This document shows positions 39,070-52,622 of a DNA stretch of 64,000 bases, in pieces. The position numbers and the translations under genes are program-made. The notes below the pieces were generated by a model that made no database searches, was not told the DNA's origin, and worked only from the letters and a program-made list of their open reading frames with translations. The number at the start of each line of letters is the position of its first letter. Position 1 is the stretch's first letter. Origin of the DNA: Phylloscopus collybita (taxonomy: Eukaryota > Chordata > Aves > Passeriformes > Phylloscopidae); NCBI GenBank assembly GCA_027886175.1, contig JAJNNQ010000137.1:34458001-34522000 (forward strand). The letters run 5' to 3'.

Positions 39070-39123
39070 TATAGTATAGTATAGTATAGTATAGTATAGT
39101 ATAGTATAGTATAGTATAGTATA
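39070..39123. repeat. (ATAGT)10 pentanucleotide microsatellite
   Basis: Ten uninterrupted copies of ATAGT at 39071-39120. The reverse strand reads as a false open frame rich in tyrosine, isoleucine and leucine. Confidence 0.97.
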
Positions 39124-40183
39124 AGGTATCAATAAGTATTAAATAGTGTATGTAGCTGAAACTTTATTCTGTAGGGCTTCATCTGCGACTGGAGATTTCT
39201 GACTGAGATGCATGCAATGAATAATGCTGGTGATGAAAATTATGGGTTTCCTCCTTTTAAAGAGAAAAAGGAAGATGATTAGAAGTAGCAGCATCTGTAT
39301 TGGTTGGTTATTCCTATGTAAAATTCTTTCCTATATCTGTGTGTTCACCATCCAGAAGAGAATTCCGTTTGCTCAACTTTTTGTTCTCCATTGACTTCAA
39401 ACACAAACAAATGTGCAATTTTATTTTTTTTTTCCTCAACTGACAAACTTTCCTCAAGCTGTTTTCATAATCAGGCACAGTGCTGATCCAGGATGGAGTC
39501 AGAGATTACTGAACTTTGCAGCCACCAGACAGGCTGAGCATTTTTTCCTCCTGGAAGGCTGAATCCAGATGGCACTGCTCAGTTTGTGCCCAGGCTAGCT
39601 GATGTAAAGAGATTTGAGGACTTGCCTTTCAGCTCTGAGTGGTTATTTGTGCCAAGCTGTGTGGTATGCGATGATTCAATAATCACACGTGTGAGCTTTT
39701 TGTTGGAATTGCAGAAGTCAGTATAGAAACAAGATGCATGGTGCAATATAGTCCCTCATCTCTGCTGAACTATTTGCTTTTGTTTGGAGGAAATTGCTTC
39801 TGCAGTGCAGAGGTACCAGGGAACACTGCATGTTTTCTTCAAAGGGCTATGTGTTTTGGGCTAGGATAGCAGGAAGTTGTGCAGCAAGGGCACTTTGAAC
39901 CAGCTGACAGAAGTGAAGAGAAAGAAAAATTACTTTTTTCTTGGGTGTATTTGCTCATGTTTTAGATATCTTTCCAACGTGACCTTTTGCATCTGTTTAC
40001 ACATCCTGCACACAGCCTGAGGCAGTGGGGGATGGACTAGATATGCAGAGCTGAGTGGTGTATAGCCATTGCACTCACACCACACCACCTTCTCCCCAGA
40101 TGTGTGCCAGGGGTCAACCCAGGCCTGGAATGTGGTGGTGCTTCTGCACCCTCGTTGGGACTAGTGTAGAGGCTGTGACCACA

Positions 40184-40257
40184 TGTGCTGGTTTTGGCTG
40201 AGGTAGAGTTAATTTTCTTCACAATGACTAGTATGGGAGTATGTTTTGGATTTGTTC
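40184..40257 (+). mobile_element. Fragment of an ERVL-type LTR, 5' end
   Basis: Begins TGTGCTGGTTTTGGCTGAGG and continues AGAGTTAATTTTCTTCACAA, then GGGAGTATGTTTTGGATTTG. This is the opening of a widespread avian LTR as I recall it. The rest of the LTR is not recognisable after about 40257, so this is a truncated copy. Confidence 0.65.
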
Positions 40258-43200
40258 AATGACAAATGACTTCATCATTGAACTCCCACAAGTTCCCAGC
40301 TGTTATGTATGACATCTCAGTGTCCCCTGGCCTGGGTTAGATCAGTCATCAAAGGGCTCTTTGCCATCAAGGGCAGCATATGGCGAGCAGCTGTGGCAGG
40401 ATGAAGAGGCTGTGAGACAGCCCAGCAGACTTCTTCCTTGATGTGTGGCACTGCAAGCTTTTCCCCTCCAGATGACCTGGAGTGTATTCCTTTTTGGAGC
40501 CATTTTCTGCATACTGATTGCATGGAAAACCATAGAAGAAACAGTTTCACTAGCTTGAGTCCTGATAAGTCAGGAATTTATGGCTGCATGTTGCTATAGT
40601 TCTATGTTACGTGGAACAGATTCATAAAGGGGTATATGGAAAGACATGGTGTTAATTGGTGCCACAGTATTTTTAATTTAGTCACACAGATTTGGCAGTG
40701 CAGTTCCCACAGCATCTGCCCTCCTCACGCATAGGGGAAAAAGCTTTCCAAGAAAGTGGATTTTTTCACAGCAGTGTCACAGAAAATGTACACAACAAGG
40801 AGATTTTTATGGTAGAAGCCTTATACAGCATAGCAGTTGGACTAAATCCACAAAGTCATCATTTGAATATCCATGCACATATGGACATATATGGATAGCC
40901 CAGACTCATATCAGACTCTCCAAGCAGGAGATTTTTGGATGCAGTTTCAAAATTCCTGACTGTGCTTTGTTCCAGTAATAGTAATAGACAAGAGCTGTTC
41001 AAAGCTGTAAACTGGCTTGGGCAATGATAGATCCGCCTCCAAGGTCTGTCTCATCTGCAGGCTCTTTGCTCTCCCATAACAAGGTGTTACTTCTCAGTGT
41101 ATAACTAACTTGAAGAGCATACTTTTATTTTGATTTGGGAGGAGGGAGGAGGCATCTGTCAAATTCACTGGAGAACATGGACTAGGTGAGCATATTTCAG
41201 AAGGTTGTACTGAACACAGCAGCACAGCAGGGAGGTCTGACCTCAGTGGGTGAAGTAGAAGGTGCCTCACTGCTAAAGCAGAATGGCAGGATGGTTGGTA
41301 AGCAGAGGTGATAACTGTCCATTGGCACCTAAATCTGCTGGAAGCCACAGAACAGTTTATAGGAAGAACTCAGTGATCTCTTCTCCAGAACTTGGTACAG
41401 AAATGTAAAAAGAACTTAGTGAAGGCTGGTGTGCATGAGTGATTTGCATTGCACTTGATAAAGTCTCAAAGAAACACACAAATGCTTTTATACCACACCA
41501 AAAATTCCCACTAAATATAATTTACTGTTTGGTGTTGAATTGGAACAAACAGCTCTATAGTTTGCATGTAGAGCTACAATTTAGAAGAACTTGATCCAAG
41601 ATCTAGCAGAGTCCTTGCCTTGTGCCTTGGGCTAAATGTGCAATTTTAGACTGACCCATATCTGGAATTAACAAGTGTGAAATCTGATTTCACCATTTTG
41701 AAATTCAATGACTTTATCCTTCCTGACTTAGCTTTCATTTTCATTCCCCTCAGCTGATGCTTTTAATCCATTCTTAGACTCTCTTTATCTGATATGTCGT
41801 TAGTCATACTTTTCATGTTTTTTCATGCCATATCAGTTACATTCATTGAGGGTTGATAAGCCTGGCATCAGTTCGTTATGAAAAACCATGGAAGGAGATG
41901 ATACTATCCACATATAAAAACACAGGCTTGAAAATGTCCACATTTCCAAATGATAAACATGTATTTTGCTTCTTGTGCTCCACTGGAGTAGATGTTCTCA
42001 GTCTTACCAGACTTCTCCCTGATGAGACGCATAGTCAGTATCCCAAACTCATTCAGCAGTTAACTGGCATTTTTTGTCTCAATACCTTGACTTTTCTGAT
42101 ACTTCCCTTGCTCTACCTGTTTAGGCTGAGGATCTTCTTCACCCTAATGACTTGTCCCTGCAGTTTCTCTGAAAAATCAACACCAGCTTCAACTCAGTAG
42201 TGTCAAACGGAATCATGCTTCCTCCTGAATCCAGGCTACCACAACCTTTCCTCAGGCCTGCAAGTCAGGTATCTCTTTTGGTCAACTCTCTATGAGCTGT
42301 CAGACTCCAGTAGTCACCGAGTCTTGTAAATTCTACAGAACAGACAAAAACACAACAAACACAACACTATTTTAATCTACAATCCTAAAAGTTAACAATC
42401 AGGTGTTTATTGTCTATTCATTTTCTTTCTTGTTCTGTTTCAACACCCTTTTTCTGGCTTTTGGCAGTTCAGTCTTCTTGTTTTTATTGGCTCATTGACA
42501 TATCTAAGCATTCTTCATGTACCACATGAACCAGGTTCCCATTCCCACTGCATCACTCAGCAGATTTTCCTTCCTTCTTTGTGTCAAAATCTGCCTGTAT
42601 GCATTTGCATGGCTCTTTACCCTTCCTCTCATCTTCTGAGTGCTGTAGAGGTGCCTTCTATCCCAAGGCCATTTTTCTGCTGCTTCACACATTGAACTGT
42701 ATCATAGCTATACATAATTTTTGTGAAAAATTAAGGCTGTTTTAGAACCTGATGGTGTTGAATTTCCAGAACTATGGCAAAGTGGACAGGAGATTCCTCA
42801 CTCACCTACACATCTGCTGGCTTGGTATAAATTATCATTAAATACTGATTTTACTTCTGGGATAATAGTCATATAGGACCAGGTGTCTGCTTCAAATTGG
42901 TCTTCTAAACTCTGCAGTATCATGTTTCAGTCAAAAGCTGATGAAACAAATCTGTGTACACAAATTGGTGAGACCTACCAGACCTAGCAGTATTTTTATA
43001 TTTTCTTGACTTTTGTGGTAGAAACTCCCTGGGTAAAGAGTTATGAGCACTTACTTGAGGCAGTTGTGCTCATAATATGAAGTCAGCTCTGACCTGTTGG
43101 GAGTGGCTCTGAGCCCACAGCCTACTGTATACACAAGACTCAGGAGCAGCCTGTGGTTTCGTTAGACATTTTTGTAGCAGAAACACCCCTCTCTGAACTG

Positions 43201-45445
43201 TAGCCTCTGCAATGGGAAAATTGGCTAGCCTCATATGGCACGCCCTGATCATGTTTCGGAGGAGCATAGAGCTGAGGCAAAATACTAGAAGGTTTAACAG
43301 CTTCTAACTGTAAAGTCCATGGAGAACGTGAGGCTAGGCCATTTTCCTCAGGAATCCAAAAAAAAGTTTTTAGAAGTTCTGTTGGTGTTTTTTAGCCAAC
43401 AGAAATAACTAATTTAGTGAATCTGGGCTGTTTTCTACATCTTTTGCATTAGCAGGAAAGTGGAAAGGTGAAATACAAACCTTCCAAGGTTCTTGTTGTA
43501 GCTATGAGCTTCTCTTCTCTCTTGTAGCTATGATCTCACAGTCTCACAGCCTTGTTACCTTCACTTTAAGATATCTACCTTACTGTTTATTTCAAGAGGA
43601 ATATGAGTGTAATAATAAATATCTAACCCTAATGTATAAGCAACTTCCAGTGATGGAAAGTAAGATAAAGGCTCTCTTTTTATTTTTATCCTTCACAAAA
43701 ATGATTACAATGAAGCATTGTGACACAGACCTCCAGCTGGTGGAAACTCCAAATTCCACCTTCAACAAAAGTAAGTTAGTCTTGCCAGGTAAGCTCTGGT
43801 AGAAAATATAGAATTTATATAATGTAAATTAACAGATTTGAAAATTCTGCAAAAATAATTTAATTTTTTTTTTTAAATAATTTTTTATTTTGCAGTCCAG
43901 GCAGCCATCTCTTGGGAATCCCGTTAGCTGAGCAAACAGGCTTAGTGGGACACTGCAGGGACCATTACTGAAGAATGTGAATATGAGTCATTCCCACCAC
44001 AAGTCACACATGTAATCACTGTTCCAGCCTAACGGCAAATTAATAAAGAAGCCTAGAAAAAACAGAATTAATGAAATTACACACTGAATTGCTTTATTAG
44101 TGTAAGATATCAAACATGGGTAAATCACTGCGTGTAGGTTTCCACATGTGGAAAAATGTTACTTTTCTTGGAAAACTGGTAGAACTAGGGGAGGAAGGCT
44201 TGAGGAGCTGTTCATAGTGTTCTACAGACACTGTAAACCTAAACCCATTTAACTCCAGCCACATTTGCCTTCTCATTCTTTAGGTGAAAAAACCATTTCC
44301 ACAATGTTTTATTGCCCTGCCTTTCTGCATCTGCAATGCACATGTGTCTGAGCAATTTCTAATTGATAGGGACAATGTTTTAATGCATTGTTTTAAAATC
44401 TGATTTTCAAAAGACATGAAACATGAAGTTTTTCTTGTAAAACATTATCAATTATTGGGTGTTACAGCCTTTCTCTATGGCCTTGTAATAATTAAACCCT
44501 TGACTTGACCTTAGCCACTCCTTTTCCCTGTTTTCCTTACTATCATAGAAAAGTAGCTATAAACTGTGTTTTGTTGCCCATATTTTTGGTTACTCTATTA
44601 TCACTTTTCTGTTATGAGTCAGCCAGACAACTTGATTAATAGCACTGTGACTAATATAGTGCCTTTGTTTCTACAAATAGCTATACCAAAGAGCACCTAA
44701 ATAAGATCGTTCCAGTGATACTTTCATGTGTTGCATTTGAAGTCTTTGCTCCTTTGCTGCAAACTGTGCTCACTGATTAGCTTTGACCACAACTAAGATC
44801 ACAGTAGGATTCATTTCTCTTCTTAATAAAGGTTTGTTTATCTCAGAACGTATACAGTTGGCTAGACCATCTCTGCTTGCAAGGGGTCCAGAGAGTAGTG
44901 TTATATGTTAGAGACATGCAGGGATTCCAGGGCTGCTTTGAGCCCTACTTGCTGTGAGCTGTGTAGCAATTACCCTCCATTTGACAAAGGTCTATGGTTT
45001 GGTCTTCTGTTGGTTTAGCCACCTGTGCAAGCTGAAGGCAGGCGGGGGTTGGAGCTGAACTGCATGGGGTGTTCCTGGCAGGTGCTTTGCCACTCAGCCC
45101 AGTGGTGAATTGCAGCCCACACAGCTCAGTAGTTCTTAAAATTTTGCAACTGCAGGAAAGAAAATTTGGCTTGCCTTTGGCACTCTGAAACAGATGTGGT
45201 GATACAAAATCAAGCTGTCAGCTGGTGGTACTGCCTGGGACCTTTTCTCCTGAATTTTGTTACAGACCTCCCCCTCACCACAGCCTTCTTAAGCACATGA
45301 AAGCTAGCATTTCCTTTTCAACAATTTTGTTTAATAGTTTAACTCAAGTGTATAGTCCATCTGTTAAAGATAAGTGAATAAATCCTGCTGCAGAATAGTT
45401 GGGTTTGTGGTAAGTTACACAAGTGTATGCACCTCTCAGTGTACA

Positions 45446-45485
45446 CAAGATAAAATAAAAGATAAAATAAAAGCAAGATAAAATT
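45446..45485. repeat. (GATAAAATAAAA)n short tandem repeat
   Basis: Two to three imperfect copies of a unit near 15 bases, AGATAAAATAAA. Confidence 0.8.
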
Positions 45486-46421
45486 TTGTGTGCAGGTACT
45501 TTGGGGTGGCAAAGCAGGATGGCAGTGAAAAGGAAATACATCTTTCTTCTTGAGCTAGCCCTCAGTCAGATGTTTTAAACTCAAGACTGTCTATCCTGTT
45601 TCACTCCTTCTTGGAGGTGAAAAAACTAACAGTGCTATTCTGATGTGTCAGAATAGCAGAAGCTACTTTGATGCTAAATTTGTTATACACACCTTTGCAT
45701 ATTGTTGTGGCTGAAGAGGCATTGCACAGGAGGTCTCTTGTAGATCAAACACAGACAAACTGAGAATAACTACCAGGAAGAAAACAATAATAGTTAAAAA
45801 GAACAAAATCCACAGACTTTCCTCTGAAGATTAAACTGATTAGCTACAGGTTAGAAATAACCAGACAAGTAAAACTCCCACATCTAAAATGGTAGACTCA
45901 TTATTTCTTATATTCATAAGTATCTCTCCAAATAATGGATACCACAAAAGATGATAGGGACAGAGCATTACAATATCAGCTCGACTGAATTAGCTACCAA
46001 TATTTGATAGGAGCTCACAAGGTGCTAATAAATTTCATAAACCCAGGTGCATCTGGCTTTGATAAACCAGAATGAAGAACACAGAGAAGATTAGAAGGAT
46101 CATAATAAAGTCAAATAATTACTTTTAGAAATTACTAAGGTATGTGAATAATGTGCTGTTAAGATATTGGGGGGCTGAAGGTGTACAAAGGGTGGTTTGG
46201 ACTTTTCTGAAAATAGACAGGTATTAATATGTATTCATGTTTGTATAAATACAAACAGACATACATTCATCTGACAGAGATTTCCTCTGTGTTCAGCTAG
46301 CATTATCTGGGTCACATTGCATGGGAAGCAGTAAGCCCTGAAAAGAAATCCATAGGAAAGGATGAGTTTTAGCCCTATTCATAGATTCAGGAGGGCTGGG
46401 CTTGGGAAGGGCCAAGCAGGG

Positions 46422-46441
46422 TAAAAAAAAAAAAAAAAAAA
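46422..46441. repeat. A19 homopolymer
   Basis: An uninterrupted A run of about 19 bases within unannotated DNA. Confidence 0.88.
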
Positions 46442-47198
46442 GTCAGAGAACCTTCCTGGGAGTGGGAGAAAATGAGTCACAGATGACCAGAGAGAAAAGT
46501 GATTGGTTAGAAAGAAAACACAGCAAAGCAATGGAAATTTGAACCAGAAACAAGAGCTGAGGAAGAAGGTTAAGTCCAAAGCCTTGCTCATTTACCTATC
46601 TGAATTACTGAGAAAATGCTCAGTTGTAGATTGCTTGCTGTGAATTTAAGATTGGAGAAGATACAAGGAAACACAGGCACCAGGAGGAGCAGAACTATCC
46701 ATGTAGGAAGAGTCAGGGCAGATGTGTTCACTGTACTGTTCTGCGCTTTCAGAAGCTTTTGCCCCTATTGTGTGTATTGTGTATTTTTGAGAAATACACA
46801 CAAGCATGTCCTGGAAATGATAAATCATCCTGAAAAAAAATCAAAAATAAGTCTATCCAGTATTAAATGTGTCATCTTGAAAATTTTATTCCTGTACTGC
46901 CAGTCATTTTCTCACAATTTCAGAAAGTTTATCAGAAAAGCCCCTTTGGAGTAGAGATGTTGTACATGGTCTAACAAAGTAAAAAATATGTGAAACCTGC
47001 TGTATGGATTAAAAGGGTGCCTAGGGCTATTAAAAACTGGGGGAGCAGCACAGCTATTCCTTGACTTTAGTCAGTCAGGCCAGACAGTGCTTCTCATACC
47101 TTCTAAGAGCACCTTTGGTTTGAGACAGAGCTTTCATTAACTGGGTTTCTCAGGTAGTCAAACACCATTTCTGTAAAATGTGCAGATTTAAGTTTGGG

Positions 47199-47293
47199 AT
47201 TTGTTTTGTTTGGGTTGTGTGGTTTTTTGGTTTGGTTTTTTTTTGTTTTGTTTTGTTTGGGGTTTTTTGTTTTGTTTTGTTTTGTTTTTTTTG
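47199..47293. repeat. T/G-rich low-complexity tract, (TTTTG)n-like
   Basis: Degenerate TTTTG and GGTTT repeats across about 95 bases, including TTTTGTTTTGTTTTGTTTT. Confidence 0.92.
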
Positions 47294-50200
47294 AAGGGCA
47301 TGTGAAAGGCTTGTTGAGAAAAAACTTCTGTCACTGAACAGAAGCTACTTAGCTGAAGGACTTTAACTTTTCATCTGAGACTTTGCTTTTGTCTGTGCAG
47401 ATTAAAAGATACTTATTTTGCCCATCTCTGTGTAGCTTATTTTTGATACAGGCACAAATGCATGAAAATTTCTTATTTTAATTGCTCTTCTTTCCCTAAA
47501 GTGTGCTCATGTAGCATTTGTGTGGTTGGTCTACACATAATTTTAGAATTCACAAGAACTTTCTGAAATGAAGAGCTAGCTTACTAAGACCAGCTCAAGG
47601 TTTTAAAATGAATAGTTTTTTCCGTTTGTATCCATGTCACTAGCCACTTGTGATAAACACCATCTGAAAACCACATCAATTTTTTCACCACCTAAGAAGC
47701 AAATCATTTTTACAAAGTCTACGGGAAAAAAAAAACAAAACAACCGAAAAACAGTTACTAGACAGGCAATATGAATTTCACCAGCTGGACTTTTGGTCTC
47801 ATTGCTTGTTTGGGTCAGATGAAAAATCACAACAATTTGTTCATTCTTAGATCATTTTTCTTAAACTGCTCTGTTAATGAATAAACTAAGAGAACAAGCA
47901 CATGAATGACATAAGGCAGTTGATAGCACTTTAAGTATTTTCTAGAAATCTCTGAAAGCTACTTTATATGCATTTTAAATTAATAATTTTATGGTAATTT
48001 TTGTAACTTGAGAGCTTTTTCATTTATCAAATGAAATTATGGCCTTTTCATAAGTTCACAGCCACTTCGTTCCAAATATTTTTCTACTGTCCTAAATAAA
48101 GGAAAGAACTTTGACATATTTATTTGTAATCAAAACCAAAACAGTTTAGCTTTACTTTGAGTAACAAAATCTTTCCCTCATTGAGTGAAAGGTGTTTGCC
48201 TGAGTTTCTGGTGGCCAAAAGAGAAGCATGATTCAGGAACCAAAAGATAGTAAGCCTGGACCACTTAAATTAAATAGAGCCCATGGTGTGTAGTGGGTTA
48301 CTGATGATGTGAAGCAACTCACATTCTTCATAGTTATCAAGACTGTATGCCAGGTTCAAATGTGAGGAATTTTGAGACTATTTAGGGAAAATAGGAATAT
48401 TCTCAGCAGATAATGTGAACACTGCTGATTGGTTCAAATTAATTAAAATGCAGAATCTATCTATTTATTTAAACTATCAACCTCTTCTATATTTTTTCAT
48501 CTATTAGAATAATTTGTTTGGGCATCCCACTCTAGTTATGAAGGTTTGGTTTTTTTAAGAAGAAAAAGCACCTTACAATGATATCCAGAATCCATTTACC
48601 TGATTCCAATTTGACTTTTAAATCAAAAGGAATCTTCCCATTGAGTTTTATGAATTTTTATATCAATCAACCTGTAACAGAAACCTCGAGCAGCAGAGCT
48701 GCTCAAGTGAACAGCATACCACTGGCTTTTCACTGGAGATAGTACATGGTTATTGCAATAAATTGGGTTAGAGGGAGCTCTCTAGCATTTGTTCAGCCTG
48801 ATAGACAAATTTTCAACGTAGGTAAGTATTTTAAACTCAATTTATCATCATGGTTCCTTGAAATAGTGCAATCATGTAGCTCAAGTGGGGATAAAATATT
48901 TTATAAATTCCTGAGAATAAATTTTAATTGCTAGAGTATCATTATTTGCATAGTGTTTCTGTTCAGTAGTCCTTTAAAAGATGCAGTGAAAGTGGGAAGT
49001 ATAAATTTGTCCTTATAAGATCATAACTCATTGATGTCTTCAGTTTTTAAGGATGCAACCAGAAATCTGTGGAGGAGGACACCCGATGATAATGCAGGAA
49101 GACAGGAAAGTGGAATGAAGACAGTTGTGCATGCACCAGAGGGACAGTTGCCTGTTAGCAACACATTTGACCTTCAGGAACCTATCAGAAGGGTGACTCT
49201 GGGGGGGAATTTCCTTATCTCTGGTGACATTAACAGCCTTAGGATAAAATAAAATCATCAATTGTGAAATGACTTTCCTTCAATGTCATTGGCTTTGGGT
49301 TCATTGTATATGATGATGTATTTTTCAAGAATACTTTTCTGCAGAAATATTTATGCACAGAGATATATTTTATTGCATCTTTCTGATAACATAGATCCAA
49401 TCTGTGGAGAAATATTGAGTGTCATTTGTTCCTGTTAAACTCACAACCCAGGGCTGATTTAGAGACCAGACTAACCTGACTGGTTTGCTTTCTGTTTTAT
49501 GAGATCAAGGTCATCGTTGGCCAGGGATTCAGGAGGAACCTCACAAGTGATGTTTGCCTGTGAGAGCAGTGAGCACGGAGTGGCGCAGGAGGTTCCTTCC
49601 CACTTCCTGAGAAGGGGAATGGAGCCCTCTTTCATTCTAGTTGCCCTCTGGATAATGTGACCTCCATTCAGCCACAGCTGGTTTTGCTATGGAGCAAGGA
49701 ACTACTCCACTCTTTTCTGCAGCTAGATTTTTGGCGTACACCTTCCTTATTGCTTGCCAGGAAGTCTCTGCTCGCTGTGAGAGGGAACTGTGGAAATAAA
49801 AGAATGGAAGAGGAAGCTGGAAGACAGAAGGCCTTATTTTGCTATCTTGCATGAAGACCAAGAGCTAGATAAGACACCCAGAAGTAATATTTTTGCTGTT
49901 GCAAGGCCATTATGCTGTTCCTCACCTACCTCAGCAGCCTACATACATCCCATGCATTGCAGAAGTTGTTATTATCACTCTGCCCCACACAAGATAACAA
50001 AGAGATGAGAGGTTTTGTATGATTAGCTATTTCTGGGCTGAAAATCCCACACCCATCTGACAAGTTTAGGGTTTTACACCTCCAGACCTTTTTAGACTTT
50101 TTTATTATTTCTACTTCCCACTTACAAGAAAAAAAAAATCAATCCCATGGTCACTCCTAGACCAGTGGAGGAAGATCATGGCAAGGACAGATTTGAGCTG

Positions 50201-50729
50201 ACAGCCCACATCTGGAAGTCCTGCAGGACTCAAGGGTAAAACAGTTGAACTACAGATTACAGATTTTGGGGTGTGCAGGATCCTACCCACTCTTGAGTCT
50301 GCCCCCACACCAGACATGCACAAAATGGACTTCTTGGACATTAATTTTCCAAAAGGCCTCAAGAGGACCCCAGAAAATTGCAAACCAGTAAGACTGATAT
50401 CCTTTCTTCACCGTGCCAAGACAGAGTGGGCCCAGAGATAAATGTGGTGCAAAAGGAAATAGTAAATATTGTGACACTTATGACATGATATACCACATAT
50501 TGTTTATAGCAGAGTTTAGTGAAGAGTCAGGGAATATAGACAAGAGGGAGACAAAATACAACCATACCTTTGAGCTTCAAAGAATCCCTGATGAGTCTCA
50601 CTGTAAAGTTACCAAAGAAGTTGAGCTATTGCAGGATAAGGAATTCCTCATATAAGTATGCAATTGGTTAAAACACAAGAAAAAAGGAGCAGGAATCAGT
50701 GAATGGTTTTTGCAGTTAAGTGGGTTCAG

Positions 50730-50943
50730 TCCTGAAAGGGCTTTTTTCGGGCCTGTGCCATTGGTCATGCACTGGAATAGGCTGCACAAGGAAGTGCTGG
50801 GATCACCACCTCTGTAAGTGTTCCAAAGGCATCTGGATGTGACACCTGGGGATATGGTTTAGGGGTGAACACAATGGTGCTGCCTTAACAGTTGGACTCC
50901 ATGGTCCTAGAGGTCTTTTCCAACCTTAATAATACCATGATTT
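50730..50943 (+). mobile_element. CR1 LINE, 3' tail fragment
   Basis: Matches the final 200 bases of CR1: a GGAATAGGCTGCACAAGGAA segment, CATCTGGATGTGACACCTGG, then AGGTCTTTTCCAACCTTAAT and a decayed terminal repeat (ATACCATGATT). Confidence 0.85.
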
Positions 50944-51645
50944 AAAATGTAGCCATCAGCAGTTTGAGAAACAAGGGGAATTGTGAATTAAGCTTGCTGA
51001 TGTGCTATGTTATTCATGTAAAGCTAATCACTCATATTCACAATTAAGTTTGGTGATACAGTAAGCTGTTAATATTTGTAACTAAGTTAGTGATGAACTA
51101 AGTTGTGCACAACACAGAGAGGAGGTCCAGCTCCCAGAAACTATTAAAGGACTACAAAATACAGAGTGACAAGTTGATAAAATGGCAGATTAAAATCAGG
51201 GCTGGTAGTATGAAGGAATAGAGAATAAGGACAGAATAAATGTGCTATGGAAGTGATGCATAAAACAAAGTGAGATTCTCAGACAATTGTCTTTCCTTTT
51301 GACTTTTTCCCTTTCTAATTTTAACTACTAAATAGTAGATTATATCTTTTCACTCCCAAGCACACACATATATTAGCATTCTCAGATCATGTAGGCGGAA
51401 AAAATTGCACTGACCTTCAGTCAAAAATGTCCAAAACTCCTGATACGTTTTTCCATAGAACTATCTGTGATAGCCATTAAAATTCATTTTACCCTTACAT
51501 TTAGCTTAGCTGGATATTGTGAGGAATGACACAGAAAAGGAGATCCAGGACTCCTGTGAATGTCAGAGAAGAGATGACAGATTTTCATGTTAAAAGCGAT
51601 CCATCTAATTTGTATAGTATACAACTACCAGCCATACAAAAAAGA

Positions 51646-51686
51646 CATGGGATGGGGTGGGATGGGATGGGATGGGATGGGATGGA
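51646..51686. repeat. (GGGAT)n pentanucleotide microsatellite
   Basis: About eight copies of ATGGG/GGGAT, the second one expanded to ATGGGGTGGG. It sits inside a 68-codon chance frame on the plus strand. Confidence 0.95.
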
Positions 51687-52475
51687 AAAAAGTGGCTTTG
51701 TAGGGGCTGATTTTTATTATATTCTTCTCTAACACTATGATCACAGTAACAAAGTGAGGAATGCTCAGCAGTTTATCTTAAGCACACTGTAGAAATTGCA
51801 CAGATTTACACTGGGCAGGGAAAAGTCAGGTGGATATGAGAGACTTATTGTTTAGATTTCTTTGAATGGTTGGATAACTATGGTAGTGCTGCTCAATCTC
51901 TGCAATGTCTAGTGTCAGGAGGACACTTTGGAGGAAAAAAAAAAAAAAGGAAGAAAAAACTCCCAACTAATCTGTTAAACAAGCAAAAACCAAATCATCA
52001 AACCACTGAAATGAGAATATACAAACATATTTTGTCAGCAGTGACAGCTACTACTCCATCTCTGCACTGCTCATTCCTTCTCTGCTACTCCACACTAGGA
52101 TGAGAAGAGCCCAGGAAATTGTGTGACTGAGCAAACCCTCCCCACAAAACACTTGCTGTTTTGAGCCAAATTTCATGTGATAGTGTCAGGAATGCAGGGG
52201 ACAGCAGAGCACAGGGCTGGGTACACACAGTTAAGCAGGATGGATTGGGAAATATTAATTCTTCTAGATGCAATTGCCTTAATTGCATTTCCATGGATCC
52301 ATTCAGCAAGGTATAGGACTGTAGATTTTTTTCAGTTTATAGTCTAATAAAGTAGTTTCTAGCAGTCTTGGCTTTAAATTCAAGAAATAGAGTATTCATT
52401 CATTCAGGAGTAGTGGGGAAACACTGTCTCCCTGCCAAAGACTAATGAAACTGTAACCCTTCTCTCAGGTTTTCC

Positions 52476-52622
52476 TTCTTCCCTTCCCTTCCCTTCCCTT
52501 CCCTTCCCTTCCCTTCCCTTCCCTTCCCTTCCCTTCCCTTCCCTTCCCTTCCCTTCCCTTCCCTTCCCTTCCCTTCCCTTCCCTTCCCTTCCCTTCCCTT
52601 CCCTTCCCTTCCCTTCCCTTCT
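52476..52622. repeat. (CCCTT)28 pentanucleotide microsatellite, AAGGG on the minus strand
   Basis: Twenty-eight perfect copies of CCCTT at 52481-52620, flanked by a further 40 bases of pyrimidine-rich sequence. One strand is all pyrimidine. The minus-strand open frame made of glycine, arginine, glutamate and lysine is an artefact of the repeat. Confidence 0.98.

Larger units (their letters stand above)
34823..40183. other. No gene recognised
   Basis: Holds the (GTTT)n, (TAGCTC)n and (ATAGT)10 repeats. The 161-codon frame at 37850-38335 is partly made by the hexanucleotide repeat and has no domain. Confidence 0.62.
40258..50729. other. No gene recognised
   Basis: About 10.5 kb without a recognisable repeat family beyond low-complexity tracts (45446-45485, 46422-46441, 47199-47293). 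Two short frames with splice-like flanks (43528-43788 and 49031-49252) are discussed as findings but not called genes. Confidence 0.6.

Noticed and set aside
38902..39132. Minus-strand tyrosine/isoleucine/leucine repeat peptide
   Set aside because: Translation of the (ATAGT)10 microsatellite.
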